Below, piece after piece: positions 15,823-22,382 of a stretch of DNA of 24,132 nt. The notes under the pieces were generated by a model, which saw only the letters and a list, made by a program, of their open reading frames with translations, made no database searches and was not told the DNA's origin. The position numbers and the translations under genes are program-made. The stretch is from a virus, in the IMG/VR virus record IMGVR_UViG_3300023176_002422, positions 1 through 24,132 of that record, one strand, 5' to 3'. Position 1 is the stretch's first letter; each line of letters begins with the position of its first letter.

Positions 15823-16058
15823 TGGCTAAGATATACGAATCACCCGACGGAGGAGAAACTGTGTACGAAAGAGATACAGTAACAGGCGAACGCATATGCA
15901 TTGAAAAACCTGTACATCCTGATTGGTATATTGATCCTTATGATTTTGATTTGATAACAGAAATGGCCAAAGATGGAAATAAAACATTGCAAAATTTATT
16001 AAAAGAAGTTAAACTAGTATACAACTTGAGTATAGAAGAAGAAGATTATCATGGCTGA
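15822..16058 (+). CDS. Small unknown protein (78 aa)
   Basis: A short acidic protein that starts MAKIYESPDGGETVYERDTV and ends with a predicted helix (TLQNLLKEVKLVYNLSIEEE). Its start overlaps the upstream stop (TAATG), and its end overlaps the gp62 start by 8 bp, so it is part of the same coupled run. No known motif. The start is preceded by AAAGTGAG, a modest ribosome site. Confidence 0.62.
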   Translation: MAKIYESPDGGETVYERDTVTGERICIEKPVHPDWYIDPYDFDLITEMAKDGNKTLQNLLKEVKLVYNLSIEEEDYHG

Positions 16059-16500
16059 AAAGAAAAAGTTTCTTGATTTAAAAGCAATGCTTAGTGCTGT
16101 TGATCGCAGAGATAAAGAATGGTATAACAAACTTAGCGACGACGATAAAAAACTATTTGCTCCTTTTATTGCTATGCGTTATGTAAGCAGTGTTAAAGGT
16201 GATAAGTTTTTTCAAGAACACTACTTAGAAATGTGCAATGAATTTGTAAACAAACATCACTGGTCACTAAGCAAAAATCATAAAGGCTTGCTGTGGAAAC
16301 TAATGGCAATGTGCGGTGCTTACGAAAACTTTTTTCATCAGTATCAAGCGGCTCCAAAAAAACAAACAAAGAATAAATTTACACAATTCTTGCTAGACAA
16401 GAATCCTAATATGAAGATGGAAGATGCAGAGTTACTATCAAGTATTATGTCAAAGAAGGAACAAGATCAATACGTTAAAGACTATGATCCAAACAGTTGA
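16051..16500 (+). CDS. 62: Probable sliding-clamp loader small subunit (gp62-like)
   Basis: In T4, gp62 with four gp44 subunits loads the gp45 clamp. This 149-residue all-helical protein resembles the short cyanophage gp62: LKAMLSAVDRRDKEWYNKLS, then DDDKKLFAPFIAMRYVSS (the 'k-f-PFi-nR-lS' signature), a helical middle, a GLLWKLMAMCGAYENFFHQY segment, and a C-terminal 'kMEDAELLSSIMSKKE' helix. T4 gp62 is longer (187 residues). Gene 44 and gene 45 are not in this window, unlike the T4 order 45-44-62. The assignment rests on pattern memory and context in a replication cluster, so it is probable, not certain. Confidence 0.65.
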   Translation: MAEKKKFLDLKAMLSAVDRRDKEWYNKLSDDDKKLFAPFIAMRYVSSVKGDKFFQEHYLEMCNEFVNKHHWSLSKNHKGLLWKLMAMCGAYENFFHQYQAAPKKQTKNKFTQFLLDKNPNMKMEDAELLSSIMSKKEQDQYVKDYDPNS

Positions 16501-17176
16501 ACAACCATATGAGTGCGTACATTGCGGCAAGGCGTTTCAAAAAGAAAAAACGCTGATGGCTCATATGTGTGAGCCTAAACGCAGACATCTACAAAAAGAT
16601 GAAAAGCGTGTACAGGTTGGTTTCCTTGCATTTAATAAATTTTATACAATGGTACAGCGTACTAAACCTAAAACTTATGCAGAGTTTTGTAAAAGCAGTT
16701 ACTATAATGCGTTTGTTAAGTTTGGTAGTTTTGTTAGCAATATTAATCCGTTGTATCCAGAAAAGTTTATTGACTTTGTAATTAAGTCAAATGTAAAATT
16801 AGATCATTGGTGTCGTGATGAATTATACGACACGTATATGTTTGAAATGATAAAAATAGAACCCACTGAATCCGCATTAGAACGCAGTGTTCAAACAATG
16901 CTAGAGTGGGCAGATAAAGAGCAAGCACAGTACAACGACTATTTTAGATATTGTAATTTAAATAGAGCAGTTAACGATATTAGAAACGGACGTCTTAGTC
17001 CTTGGTTATTATTGAATTCAAAATCAGGAAAAGAAATGCTAAGTAAGTTCAATGATGAACAATTAGCAATCGTTGAACCAGTTTTGGATATTCCGTTTTG
17101 GCAAAGGCAATTCAAAGCAAAGCCTGCGGATGTAGAACTAACAAAAGAAATAATCAAGGAGGCACACATTGATTGA
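16484..17176 (+). CDS. Zinc-finger protein of unknown function
   Basis: I start at ATG 16484 (MIQTVEQPYECVHCGK), 17 bp inside the gp62 end, because the frame upstream is only the shadow of gp62. Residues 11-29 form a C2HC finger: C11, C14, H27, C29 in CVHCGKAFQKEKTLMAHMC. The rest (200 residues) is helical with conserved-looking pieces: FLAFNKFYTMVQRTKPKTYA, YYNAFVKFGSFVSNINPLYP, LSPWLLLNSKSGKEML and IPFWQRQFKAKP. A nucleic-acid or protein-binding role beside the clamp loader is plausible. I believe such proteins recur in marine T4-like phages next to gene 62, but the function is not known to me. Confidence 0.7.
   Translation: MIQTVEQPYECVHCGKAFQKEKTLMAHMCEPKRRHLQKDEKRVQVGFLAFNKFYTMVQRTKPKTYAEFCKSSYYNAFVKFGSFVSNINPLYPEKFIDFVIKSNVKLDHWCRDELYDTYMFEMIKIEPTESALERSVQTMLEWADKEQAQYNDYFRYCNLNRAVNDIRNGRLSPWLLLNSKSGKEMLSKFNDEQLAIVEPVLDIPFWQRQFKAKPADVELTKEIIKEAHID
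17156..17162 (+). promoter_or_regulatory. Strong Shine-Dalgarno sequence that fixes a TTG start
   Basis: AAGGAGG, seven bases complementary to the 16S rRNA tail, ends 6 bases before TTG 17169. No ATG lies at that spacing, so the gene at 17169-17480 is most likely initiated from TTG. Confidence 0.75.
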
Positions 17177-17480
17177 CACAGAAACATATACTGTTGTAAC
17201 AAACATGCGAGATGGCGAACCTATAGATCGAATTTATGGAGGCGCGGCGGGATCTCCTCGTATGCGTTTGGTACAAGCAGACGGAACCGAGTATCAAGGA
17301 AAGATTACCAAAAAAACTATTATAGTAGATGGTATAAATGGAAAATTTAAATCATACATTTATGTCACAGAGGACAAAAGAGTATTTGACAGGATGGGAC
17401 TTCCAGTGTATAATGTAGATATAAATGAAGTAACAGTTGAGGAGAATGAAGATGCTACACAAGATCAGTCAGATGTGTGA
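17169..17480 (+). CDS. Small unknown protein with TTG start (103 aa)
   Basis: The protein starts MIDTETYTVVTNMRDGEPID from a TTG codon with a near-perfect ribosome site. It looks like a small beta-rich domain (GAAGSPRMRLVQADGTEYQG, IIVDGINGKFKSYIYV) with an acidic tail (VTVEENEDATQDQSDV). No family recognised. It overlaps the upstream zinc-finger gene by 8 bp and the next gene by 29 bp. A strong ribosome site with a weak start codon could set its level. Confidence 0.65.
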   Translation: MIDTETYTVVTNMRDGEPIDRIYGGAAGSPRMRLVQADGTEYQGKITKKTIIVDGINGKFKSYIYVTEDKRVFDRMGLPVYNVDINEVTVEENEDATQDQSDV

Positions 17481-17655
17481 CAAAATTGATTCTATTAAAC
17501 GTGACGCAGATAGATTGCGTAAAATGAAGTATGGAGAAAACAAACATTCAACAACAGAAATTGATAACTTGATTGCACAAATACAATCAGACTGTTATCT
17601 AATTTCACAGGACAGAAGCCCTTATGCCAAGAGTACCGAGAAAGACAACACATAA
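17452..17655 (+). CDS. Small helical protein of unknown function (67 aa)
   Basis: I use ATG 17452 (MLHKISQMCDKIDSIKRDAD), 7 bases after GAGGAG at 17439-17444. An in-frame ATG at 17446 and TTG at 17437 are alternatives. Residues 1-30 form a likely amphipathic or coiled-coil helix, and IDNLIAQIQSDCYLISQ a second one. It overlaps both neighbours (29 bp upstream, 32 bp downstream). No function assigned. Confidence 0.58.
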   Translation: MLHKISQMCDKIDSIKRDADRLRKMKYGENKHSTTEIDNLIAQIQSDCYLISQDRSPYAKSTEKDNT

Positions 17656-17842
17656 AAATTACAGTCAATACGATCCAAAGATTCACACTAAAACTAAAGG
17701 AGGCCATGGGTTCGGTATGAAAAAAGGTGTAAAAACAAAAGACTACGAAAGCAGTGGACTTCATTTGATTGAAGTATTCAAATGGGAAGTACCTAAACAT
17801 CTAAAAGAAGAATACGAAAAATTTAAACAAGCAAATGCCTGA
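17624..17842 (+). CDS. Small basic protein of unknown function (72 aa)
   Basis: A lysine-rich protein starting MPRVPRKTTHKNYSQYDPKI, with a glycine-rich middle (KTKGGHGFGMKKGVKTK) and a C-terminal helix (WEVPKHLKEEYEKFKQ). Basic charge suggests nucleic-acid or nucleotide contact (inference). It overlaps the previous gene by 32 bp and the next by 8 bp. Its coding status rests on tight packing in the operon, since it has no known motif. Confidence 0.58.
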   Translation: MPRVPRKTTHKNYSQYDPKIHTKTKGGHGFGMKKGVKTKDYESSGLHLIEVFKWEVPKHLKEEYEKFKQANA

Positions 17843-18413
17843 TATCGATTTAGATTTTTTTGATCGCGACAGTGTGTTAGAAAAATTCAAACACATCAAA
17901 GCCTCACGTGAAGAAAAAGGCGAATTGAAAAAACATAACACAGGTGTTTATTTTCATAATGCTCCTGTTGATCCTTTTACAGATCGTTGCACCCTTGATC
18001 ACAAACTAGCAGAAGATCGAGGATACTTTAAAATTGATATGTTAAATGTTCACATATATGAGCATGTAAAAGACGAAGAACACTTAAATACACTTTTACA
18101 AAAGGAGCCGTTGTGGGAACTACTTACTCACGAAGAATTCAGCAACAACTTATTTCACGTCGCAGAACACAGCACTATTCTAAAAGAAATGAAACCGCAG
18201 AGCATAGAACAATTAGCGGCAGTACTAGCAATTATCCGTCCAGCGAAGAGGAGTTTGCTTGGACAACCGTGGGATACGGTGATGAAGAACGTTTGGACGA
18301 AACCTGAAGACGGAAGTTACTATTTTAAAAAGGCACACGCAGTTGCTTATGCACATGCGATTGTGGTACACATGAATTTATTATGCGAAGAATTAAAAAA
18401 TGAACAACAATAA
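17835..18413 (+). CDS. Miniature DNA polymerase III alpha (DnaE)-like protein
   Basis: The 192-residue protein reads like DnaE with its domains cut down to the catalytic signatures. PDIDLDFFDRDSVLEKF (2-18) matches the palm 'PDIDiDF---R--v' holding two catalytic aspartates. YFKIDMLNVHIYEHVK (64-79) matches 'KfDfLGLktLt', site of the third (D68). LFHVAEHSTILKEMKPQSIE, AAVLAIIRPAK (106-138) matches 'FqleS-gm---l--l-P---eDi-a--AlyRPG'. YYFKKAHAVAYAHA (162-175) matches 'FnKSHAvaYa'. The PHP, thumb, beta-binding and OB domains of the roughly 1,160-residue family are absent. T4-like phages replicate with a B-family polymerase, so this may be an accessory or a repurposed relic. It overlaps both neighbours. 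Confidence 0.75.
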   Translation: MPDIDLDFFDRDSVLEKFKHIKASREEKGELKKHNTGVYFHNAPVDPFTDRCTLDHKLAEDRGYFKIDMLNVHIYEHVKDEEHLNTLLQKEPLWELLTHEEFSNNLFHVAEHSTILKEMKPQSIEQLAAVLAIIRPAKRSLLGQPWDTVMKNVWTKPEDGSYYFKKAHAVAYAHAIVVHMNLLCEELKNEQQ

Positions 18414-18660
18414 TAACGAAGAACATTTTGTTTTTAACAACGATACCTTTGAAGAACAAGAAATTGCACAACTATCTTCCTTGATGGAAAATGAAGCGGT
18501 GCTACGTAAAGCACGAGAAAAATTTAGAGAAGAACAAAGCCGTCCTAGTCTTAGTGAATGTAAGGCATGCGGTGAAGAAATTCCAGAGGCAAGACAAAAA
18601 GCAGTACCAGGTGTTCAACTTTGTTTAGAGTGTGCAACACTAAACGAAAAACCTTGGTAA
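18400..18660 (+). CDS. DksA/TraR-family C4 zinc protein
   Basis: The 86-residue protein has a helical N-terminal part with an acidic stretch (FEEQEIAQLSSLMENEAVLR) and a C-terminal four-cysteine finger, C54-x2-C57-x17-C75-x2-C78 (ECKACGEEIPEARQKAVPG, then LCLECA), exactly the spacing of DksA/TraR. Such short TraR-like proteins bind the RNA polymerase secondary channel and alter promoter use without ppGpp. It lies just after the DnaE-like gene (14 bp overlap) and ends next to a convergent gene. A role in redirecting host transcription during infection is a reasonable inference. Confidence 0.8.
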   Translation: MNNNNNEEHFVFNNDTFEEQEIAQLSSLMENEAVLRKAREKFREEQSRPSLSECKACGEEIPEARQKAVPGVQLCLECATLNEKPW

Positions 18661-19035
18661 CTATTTTATCTTTCTAATTAATTGTATTGATTTTCTTTTA
18701 ATACGTTTTTCGGCAATATCATTAAGTCTTACCATATGTCCAAAAATTAATTCAACATCTTTGGTTGCAAAGGTTTTGATTAGTCCTTTAAATTTGTTCA
18801 TTTCAGACTTCATGAATATGTTAATAGGTATTTTGCGATTAGATTCCCACCACCAACTATCTCCGCATTCAAGCAATGCTAGTTTTTGGTTGTCATCTGA
18901 GCAACTAGAGTAATCGTATATGCTCGTAACATTAGAATCTTGATTAATAACGATACCAACGTATTCGATATCCCCGTGTTTAATACAACTTAAAAACGGG
19001 AATTTTTCCTGTAAATCTTCTTGTAGTGTTGTCAT
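18661..19035 (-). CDS. Unknown 124-aa protein
   Basis: I start at the ATG at 19035 (MTTLQEDLQEKFPFLSCIKH). The 18 codons upstream overlap the promoter region and the + strand gene. Recognisable pieces: DIEYVGIVINQDSNVTSIYD, LALLECGDSWWWESNRKIPI and a basic C-terminus (AEKRIKRKSIQLIRKIK). The 'CGDSWWWESNR-iPI' segment looks like a conserved core, but I know no family. A GGA lies a few bases before the ATG, with a TATAAT box (+ strand 19054-19059) further up. It runs opposite to its neighbours and abuts the DksA-like gene's stop. Confidence 0.68.
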   Translation of the reverse strand: MTTLQEDLQEKFPFLSCIKHGDIEYVGIVINQDSNVTSIYDYSSCSDDNQKLALLECGDSWWWESNRKIPINIFMKSEMNKFKGLIKTFATKDVELIFGHMVRLNDIAEKRIKRKSIQLIRKIK

Positions 19036-19043
19036 ACTATTCC

Positions 19044-19051
19044 AATAAATA
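19044..19051 (+). promoter_or_regulatory. Putative late promoter box (AATAAATA), divergent region
   Basis: AATAAATA is one base off TATAAATA, in the gap before a probable structural gene. Initiation would be near 19057, with AGGA at 19059-19062 and ATG at 19073. The same gap holds a - strand TATAAT at 19059-19054, which may serve the opposing gene. A TTGAGC on that strand lies about 15 bases further up, a poor spacing. Confidence 0.45.
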
Positions 19052-19072
19052 ACATTATAGGATGAACTCAAT

Positions 19073-19900
19073 ATGCTCAAGTTACCCATATATATTTATG
19101 AAACCGGTTATACCTTATACAGTGATTTGGATTCCGGGATTAAACAAGGATATACGCCAATGTACACAAAAGACATACAAATTGTGAAAGGTGTCACGAA
19201 CACTGTAAAGTTCACAGTTAAAAACCAGGATCAAAAGCCAATAGATATTAGCGGCGAAACACTAACATTCGTGTTAGTTAACAAGGAAACAGGTGCAGTA
19301 TATGTTGAAAAAGCATGTACTACTGTAGACGACGGTAGCACTGTTGCTACACGTGGTGTTGCTACGCTTACACTGAACGAAAGCGATACAGCAACATTAG
19401 TAAGCAAGTTTTACAAGTTCTCTGTGTACAGAACCGTAAACGGCGCTGGCAAGTATCCTACATATTCAAATACATATTATGAAGTAGCAGGCAATATTGA
19501 AATCGTTGATCAAGTATATCCAGCATTTACAGATTCAACAACACTTCCTAACACAGACTTTACTAGACCATTAACTAATAATTTCTATAGCCATAACGGA
19601 CAAATAACAGAATACTTTAGTTCAATCTATGATGCACAGCCTGAATATAAACGCAATGGTGCTGTTCATACTGTAACATATTACAGCGATGGATATACAG
19701 GCGATCTTACAATACAGGCCACTTTGGACAGCCAAGTTACAGCAGATACAAGTTGGGTAGACTTAACTACTATTAGTCTAACTAGTTCAGACGCTATTGG
19801 TTATGCCAATGTAACTGGTGTGTACAATTATTTAAGATTAAAGCATTTACCTGACAATTCGAACACCGGAACACTTGACAAAGTACTAGTTAGATCGTAA
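19073..19900 (+). CDS. Probable virion structural protein (baseplate/fibre-like)
   Basis: The 275-residue protein has, from residue 30, a BppU-like N-terminal beta domain: MYTKDIQIVKGVTNTVKFTV, then QKPIDISGETLTFVLVNKE. A Thr/Ser/Asn-rich beta stretch with YEVAGNIEIVDQVYPAF follows, and a C-terminal sandwich-like domain (LTIQATLDSQVTADTSWVDL, then GVYNYLRLKHL). Such architecture is usual in tail or baseplate fibres and their attachment proteins. Start uncertain: ATG 19073 has AGGA upstream, but ATG 19160 has AAGGA about 9 bases upstream and begins exactly at the domain, so the shorter 246-residue form may be the real one. Confidence 0.68.
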   Translation: MLKLPIYIYETGYTLYSDLDSGIKQGYTPMYTKDIQIVKGVTNTVKFTVKNQDQKPIDISGETLTFVLVNKETGAVYVEKACTTVDDGSTVATRGVATLTLNESDTATLVSKFYKFSVYRTVNGAGKYPTYSNTYYEVAGNIEIVDQVYPAFTDSTTLPNTDFTRPLTNNFYSHNGQITEYFSSIYDAQPEYKRNGAVHTVTYYSDGYTGDLTIQATLDSQVTADTSWVDLTTISLTSSDAIGYANVTGVYNYLRLKHLPDNSNTGTLDKVLVRS

Positions 19901-19903
19901 AAT
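19875..19903 (+). promoter_or_regulatory. Near-consensus sigma70 promoter of the primase gene
   Basis: TTGACA (19875-19880, perfect -35), a 17-base spacer and TAAAAT (19898-19903, one mismatch) lie inside the end and just past the stop of the structural gene. Initiation 7 bases after the -10 falls at 19910, the A of the primase ATG. No Shine-Dalgarno precedes that ATG. Confidence 0.75.
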
Positions 19904-19909
19904 ACTAGT

Positions 19910-20926
19910 ATGAATTCGATACAATCTACTATTACGACTGCCTTACCTTCAAAACGAAAGCAAACTCCTAGTGGTTGGGTTTCGTTTGATGCACCTTGCT
20001 GTGTTCATAATGGCGAAGGTGCGGACAAGCGTAAGCGTGGAGGTATAATGTTCAACGGTGACGGAACAGTGAGTTATCATTGTTTTAACTGTGGATATAC
20101 TGCATCGTTTATTCCTGGTAGAAACTTGTCCTACAAGATGCGAAAACTACTAGGATGGTTTGGAATGCCAAATTCAGAAATTACCAAACTTGCTTTGGAG
20201 GCACTGCGAATTAAGGAGGAGACCGTCATAGATGGGAATACCCCTCATATACAGTTGCCTGTTTTTGAAAAGAGAGAACTGCCAGTTGGTGCTCGGCCTT
20301 TTATGGAATGGCATAACTGGAAAGCATTAGAACCAAGCGGATTAGATCCAGAATTCATCAGAGCCGTCGAGTATGTAGTTTATGATCGTGGCCTTGATAT
20401 TGGTGACTATGACTTTATGTGGACCTGCGAAGGATCATATAAAACAAGGCTGATAGTTCCTTTTTATTATCAAGGGGACATAGTCGGATACACTGCTCGT
20501 AAACTAGGCGACGGCTCACCTAAATATATTACAGATAGTCAACCGGGTTATGTTTTTAACCTAGATGGACAAGGCTGGGATAGACAGTTTGTTATTGTAG
20601 TAGAAGGACCGTTTGATGCAATAAGCATAGGCGGCGTAGCAGTATTACGTAACGAAGTAAACGACCAACAAGCAATGCTAATAAACAGTTTGCAAAGACA
20701 GGTTATTGTTGTTCCTGATAAAGATCAAAGTGGAGAACAATTGGTTACCGATGCGATTAAATATGGATGGACTGTTGCTTTTCCAGATTGGCCTGATGCT
20801 GATGTAAAAGACGTTGCTGATGCTGTTAAACGTTATGGTAAAATATACACAATGCAAAAGATTATTCATAGTGTTACTAGTGGAATTAAAATACAACTTC
20901 TGGCAAAAACTTACTTTGCAGATTAA
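19910..20926 (+). CDS. 61: DNA primase (gp61-type)
   Basis: The 338-residue protein makes RNA primers for lagging-strand synthesis together with the gp41 helicase. It has a zinc ribbon at 30-61 (CCVHNGEG, then CFNCG: C30/C31, H33, C58, C61), a linker, an RNA-polymerase-like region with YKTRLIVPFYYQGDIVGYTA and SPKYITDS, and a TOPRIM fold: VVEGPFDA (E232) and VVPDKDQSG (D270, D272). Length equals T4 gp61 (about 340). The next in-frame ATG is at residue 47, inside the zinc ribbon, so ATG 19910 is the real start. It is expressed from its own sigma70-like promoter. The helicase follows after 25 bp. Confidence 0.92.
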   Translation: MNSIQSTITTALPSKRKQTPSGWVSFDAPCCVHNGEGADKRKRGGIMFNGDGTVSYHCFNCGYTASFIPGRNLSYKMRKLLGWFGMPNSEITKLALEALRIKEETVIDGNTPHIQLPVFEKRELPVGARPFMEWHNWKALEPSGLDPEFIRAVEYVVYDRGLDIGDYDFMWTCEGSYKTRLIVPFYYQGDIVGYTARKLGDGSPKYITDSQPGYVFNLDGQGWDRQFVIVVEGPFDAISIGGVAVLRNEVNDQQAMLINSLQRQVIVVPDKDQSGEQLVTDAIKYGWTVAFPDWPDADVKDVADAVKRYGKIYTMQKIIHSVTSGIKIQLLAKTYFAD

Positions 20927-20944
20927 ACAAAAAGGCAGTATAAT
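20916..20944 (+). promoter_or_regulatory. Putative sigma70 promoter of the helicase gene
   Basis: TTGCAG (20916-20921), a 17-base spacer and perfect TATAAT (20939-20944). The -35 is in the last codons of primase. Initiation 7 bases after the -10 falls at about 20951, one base before the ATG at 20952. The gap has no Shine-Dalgarno near the ATG (GGCAG is about 13 bases away). Confidence 0.7.
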
Positions 20945-20951
20945 ATAAACT

Positions 20952-22382
20952 ATGCAAGACTTTAATACAGACATACAAAAACTATTTTTAGAAATGTTTC
21001 TAGCAGATGCGGAAGCATTTGTAAGATGTCAAGGCATCTTTGAAAGCGAAAACTTTGATCAAAAACTACGTGAAGGTGCAGAGTTTATCAAGAAGTATGT
21101 TGACGAATATAAAGTTATGCCTGAACTTGATATTGTTAACAGTGCATGCCAAACAAATTTAAAAGATGCTAGTGCGGTAGGACAAGAACATACAGATTGG
21201 TTATTGGATACATTTGAAAAGTTTAGCAGACACAAAGCACTAGAACGTGCAATTCTAAAAGGTGCTGACTTACTTGAAAAGGGTGAGTATGGTCCTATTG
21301 AAGGCATGATTAAAGAAGCAATTCAAATTGGTCTTGCAAAAGATATGGGTACAGACTACTTTGCTGATCCTAGAGCAAGACTTGAAGGATTAAAAGATAA
21401 CAACGGACAGGTAAGCACAGGTTGGCCAAGCATTGACAAGAAATTGTTTGGTGGTTTTAACAGAGGCGAACTAAACATTTTTGCAGGTGGTTCGGGTGCA
21501 GGTAAAAGTTTGTTCTTGCAGAACATGGCTGTAAACTTTGCAACAGAAGGCATGAACGTGTTGTACATTAGTTTAGAACTTTCAGAAGCACTAACAGCAA
21601 TGCGTATTGACAGTATGCTTACAGGTATTGCTACAAGAGAGATTTTTAAAAGTCTTGATGATGTAGAAATGAAAGTTAGAATGATGGGCAAGAAGTCAGG
21701 CAAGATACAAATCAAGTATATGCCAAGTGGTAAGAATGCAAATGACCTGCGTAGTTATGTTAAAGAATGGTCAATTAAAAACAAGTGCAAGCCAGATGTA
21801 TTGTTAATTGACTACCTAGATTTGATGATGCCACTAAGTGTTAAAGTATCGCCAAGTGATTTGTTTGTAAAAGACAAATATGTATCAGAAGAACTACGTA
21901 ACTTGGCAATGGAACTAGGTTGTGTATTTGTAACAGCATCGCAGTTAAACAGAGCGGCGGTTGAAGAAATTGAATTTGATCATTCACATATTTCAGGCGG
22001 ACTTAGTAAGATTCAAACTGCTGATAACGTGATTGGTATCTTTACAAGCCGTGCTATGAAAGAACGTGGACGTTATCAAATACAGTTTATGAAAACACGT
22101 TCATCGAGCGGTGTAGGACAAAAAGTAGATCTAGAGTTTGATGTGGATAGTTTGCGTATTAGAGATCTTGCAGAAGACGAACAAAATAATTATCAAAGTC
22201 AATCAAGCACCATTGTAAACAATCTTAAAAAGACTAGCACAGTATTAGAATCACATCATGATGCAGGAGAAGAAACTGCACTACGCGAGCCAGGCGATGG
22301 TGATACTGTTGGAAAGATTAGCGGTAAAGCACAAAGTACTAAACTACGTGACATGCTTAAGAGTTTAAACACAGAGGATTAA
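20952..22382 (+). CDS. 41: Replicative DNA helicase (gp41, DnaB-like)
   Basis: This 476-residue hexameric helicase unwinds the fork 5' to 3' and carries the primase. The N-domain is helical (LFLEMFLADAEAFVRCQGIF). The RecA-like motor starts near 150 with TGWPSIDKKLFGGFNRGELN. Motifs: Walker A GGSGAGKS (179-186), catalytic glutamate in YISLELSE (E209), Walker B VLLIDYLDLM (D287), and VTASQLNR, the DnaB H3 motif. RYQIQFMKTRSSSGVG holds the arginine-rich C-terminal motif. A low-complexity tail of about 70 residues follows; gp41 tails bind other replisome proteins. Length matches T4 gp41 (475). It has its own sigma70-like promoter and abuts the oxygenase gene. Confidence 0.93.
   Translation: MQDFNTDIQKLFLEMFLADAEAFVRCQGIFESENFDQKLREGAEFIKKYVDEYKVMPELDIVNSACQTNLKDASAVGQEHTDWLLDTFEKFSRHKALERAILKGADLLEKGEYGPIEGMIKEAIQIGLAKDMGTDYFADPRARLEGLKDNNGQVSTGWPSIDKKLFGGFNRGELNIFAGGSGAGKSLFLQNMAVNFATEGMNVLYISLELSEALTAMRIDSMLTGIATREIFKSLDDVEMKVRMMGKKSGKIQIKYMPSGKNANDLRSYVKEWSIKNKCKPDVLLIDYLDLMMPLSVKVSPSDLFVKDKYVSEELRNLAMELGCVFVTASQLNRAAVEEIEFDHSHISGGLSKIQTADNVIGIFTSRAMKERGRYQIQFMKTRSSSGVGQKVDLEFDVDSLRIRDLAEDEQNNYQSQSSTIVNNLKKTSTVLESHHDAGEETALREPGDGDTVGKISGKAQSTKLRDMLKSLNTED

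Noticed and set aside
16424-16483. Longer N-terminus of the zinc-finger protein
   Set aside because: These 20 codons are the out-of-frame reading of the gp62 end; ATG 16484 is the first start giving a sensible protein just before the zinc finger.
17495-17800. 101-residue - strand open frame across three small + strand genes
   Set aside because: The + strand frames are tightly packed, with GAGGAG before the ATG at 17452 and overlapping junctions; the - strand frame is Phe/Cys/Ser-rich and has no such support.
18658-18663. Terminator between the convergent genes
   Set aside because: The stops abut and no GC hairpin with a T-run is visible on either strand.
21356-21715. 119-residue open frame on the - strand inside the helicase gene
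   Set aside because: It is antisense to the Walker A and following region of a certain gene; composition is that of a shadow frame.
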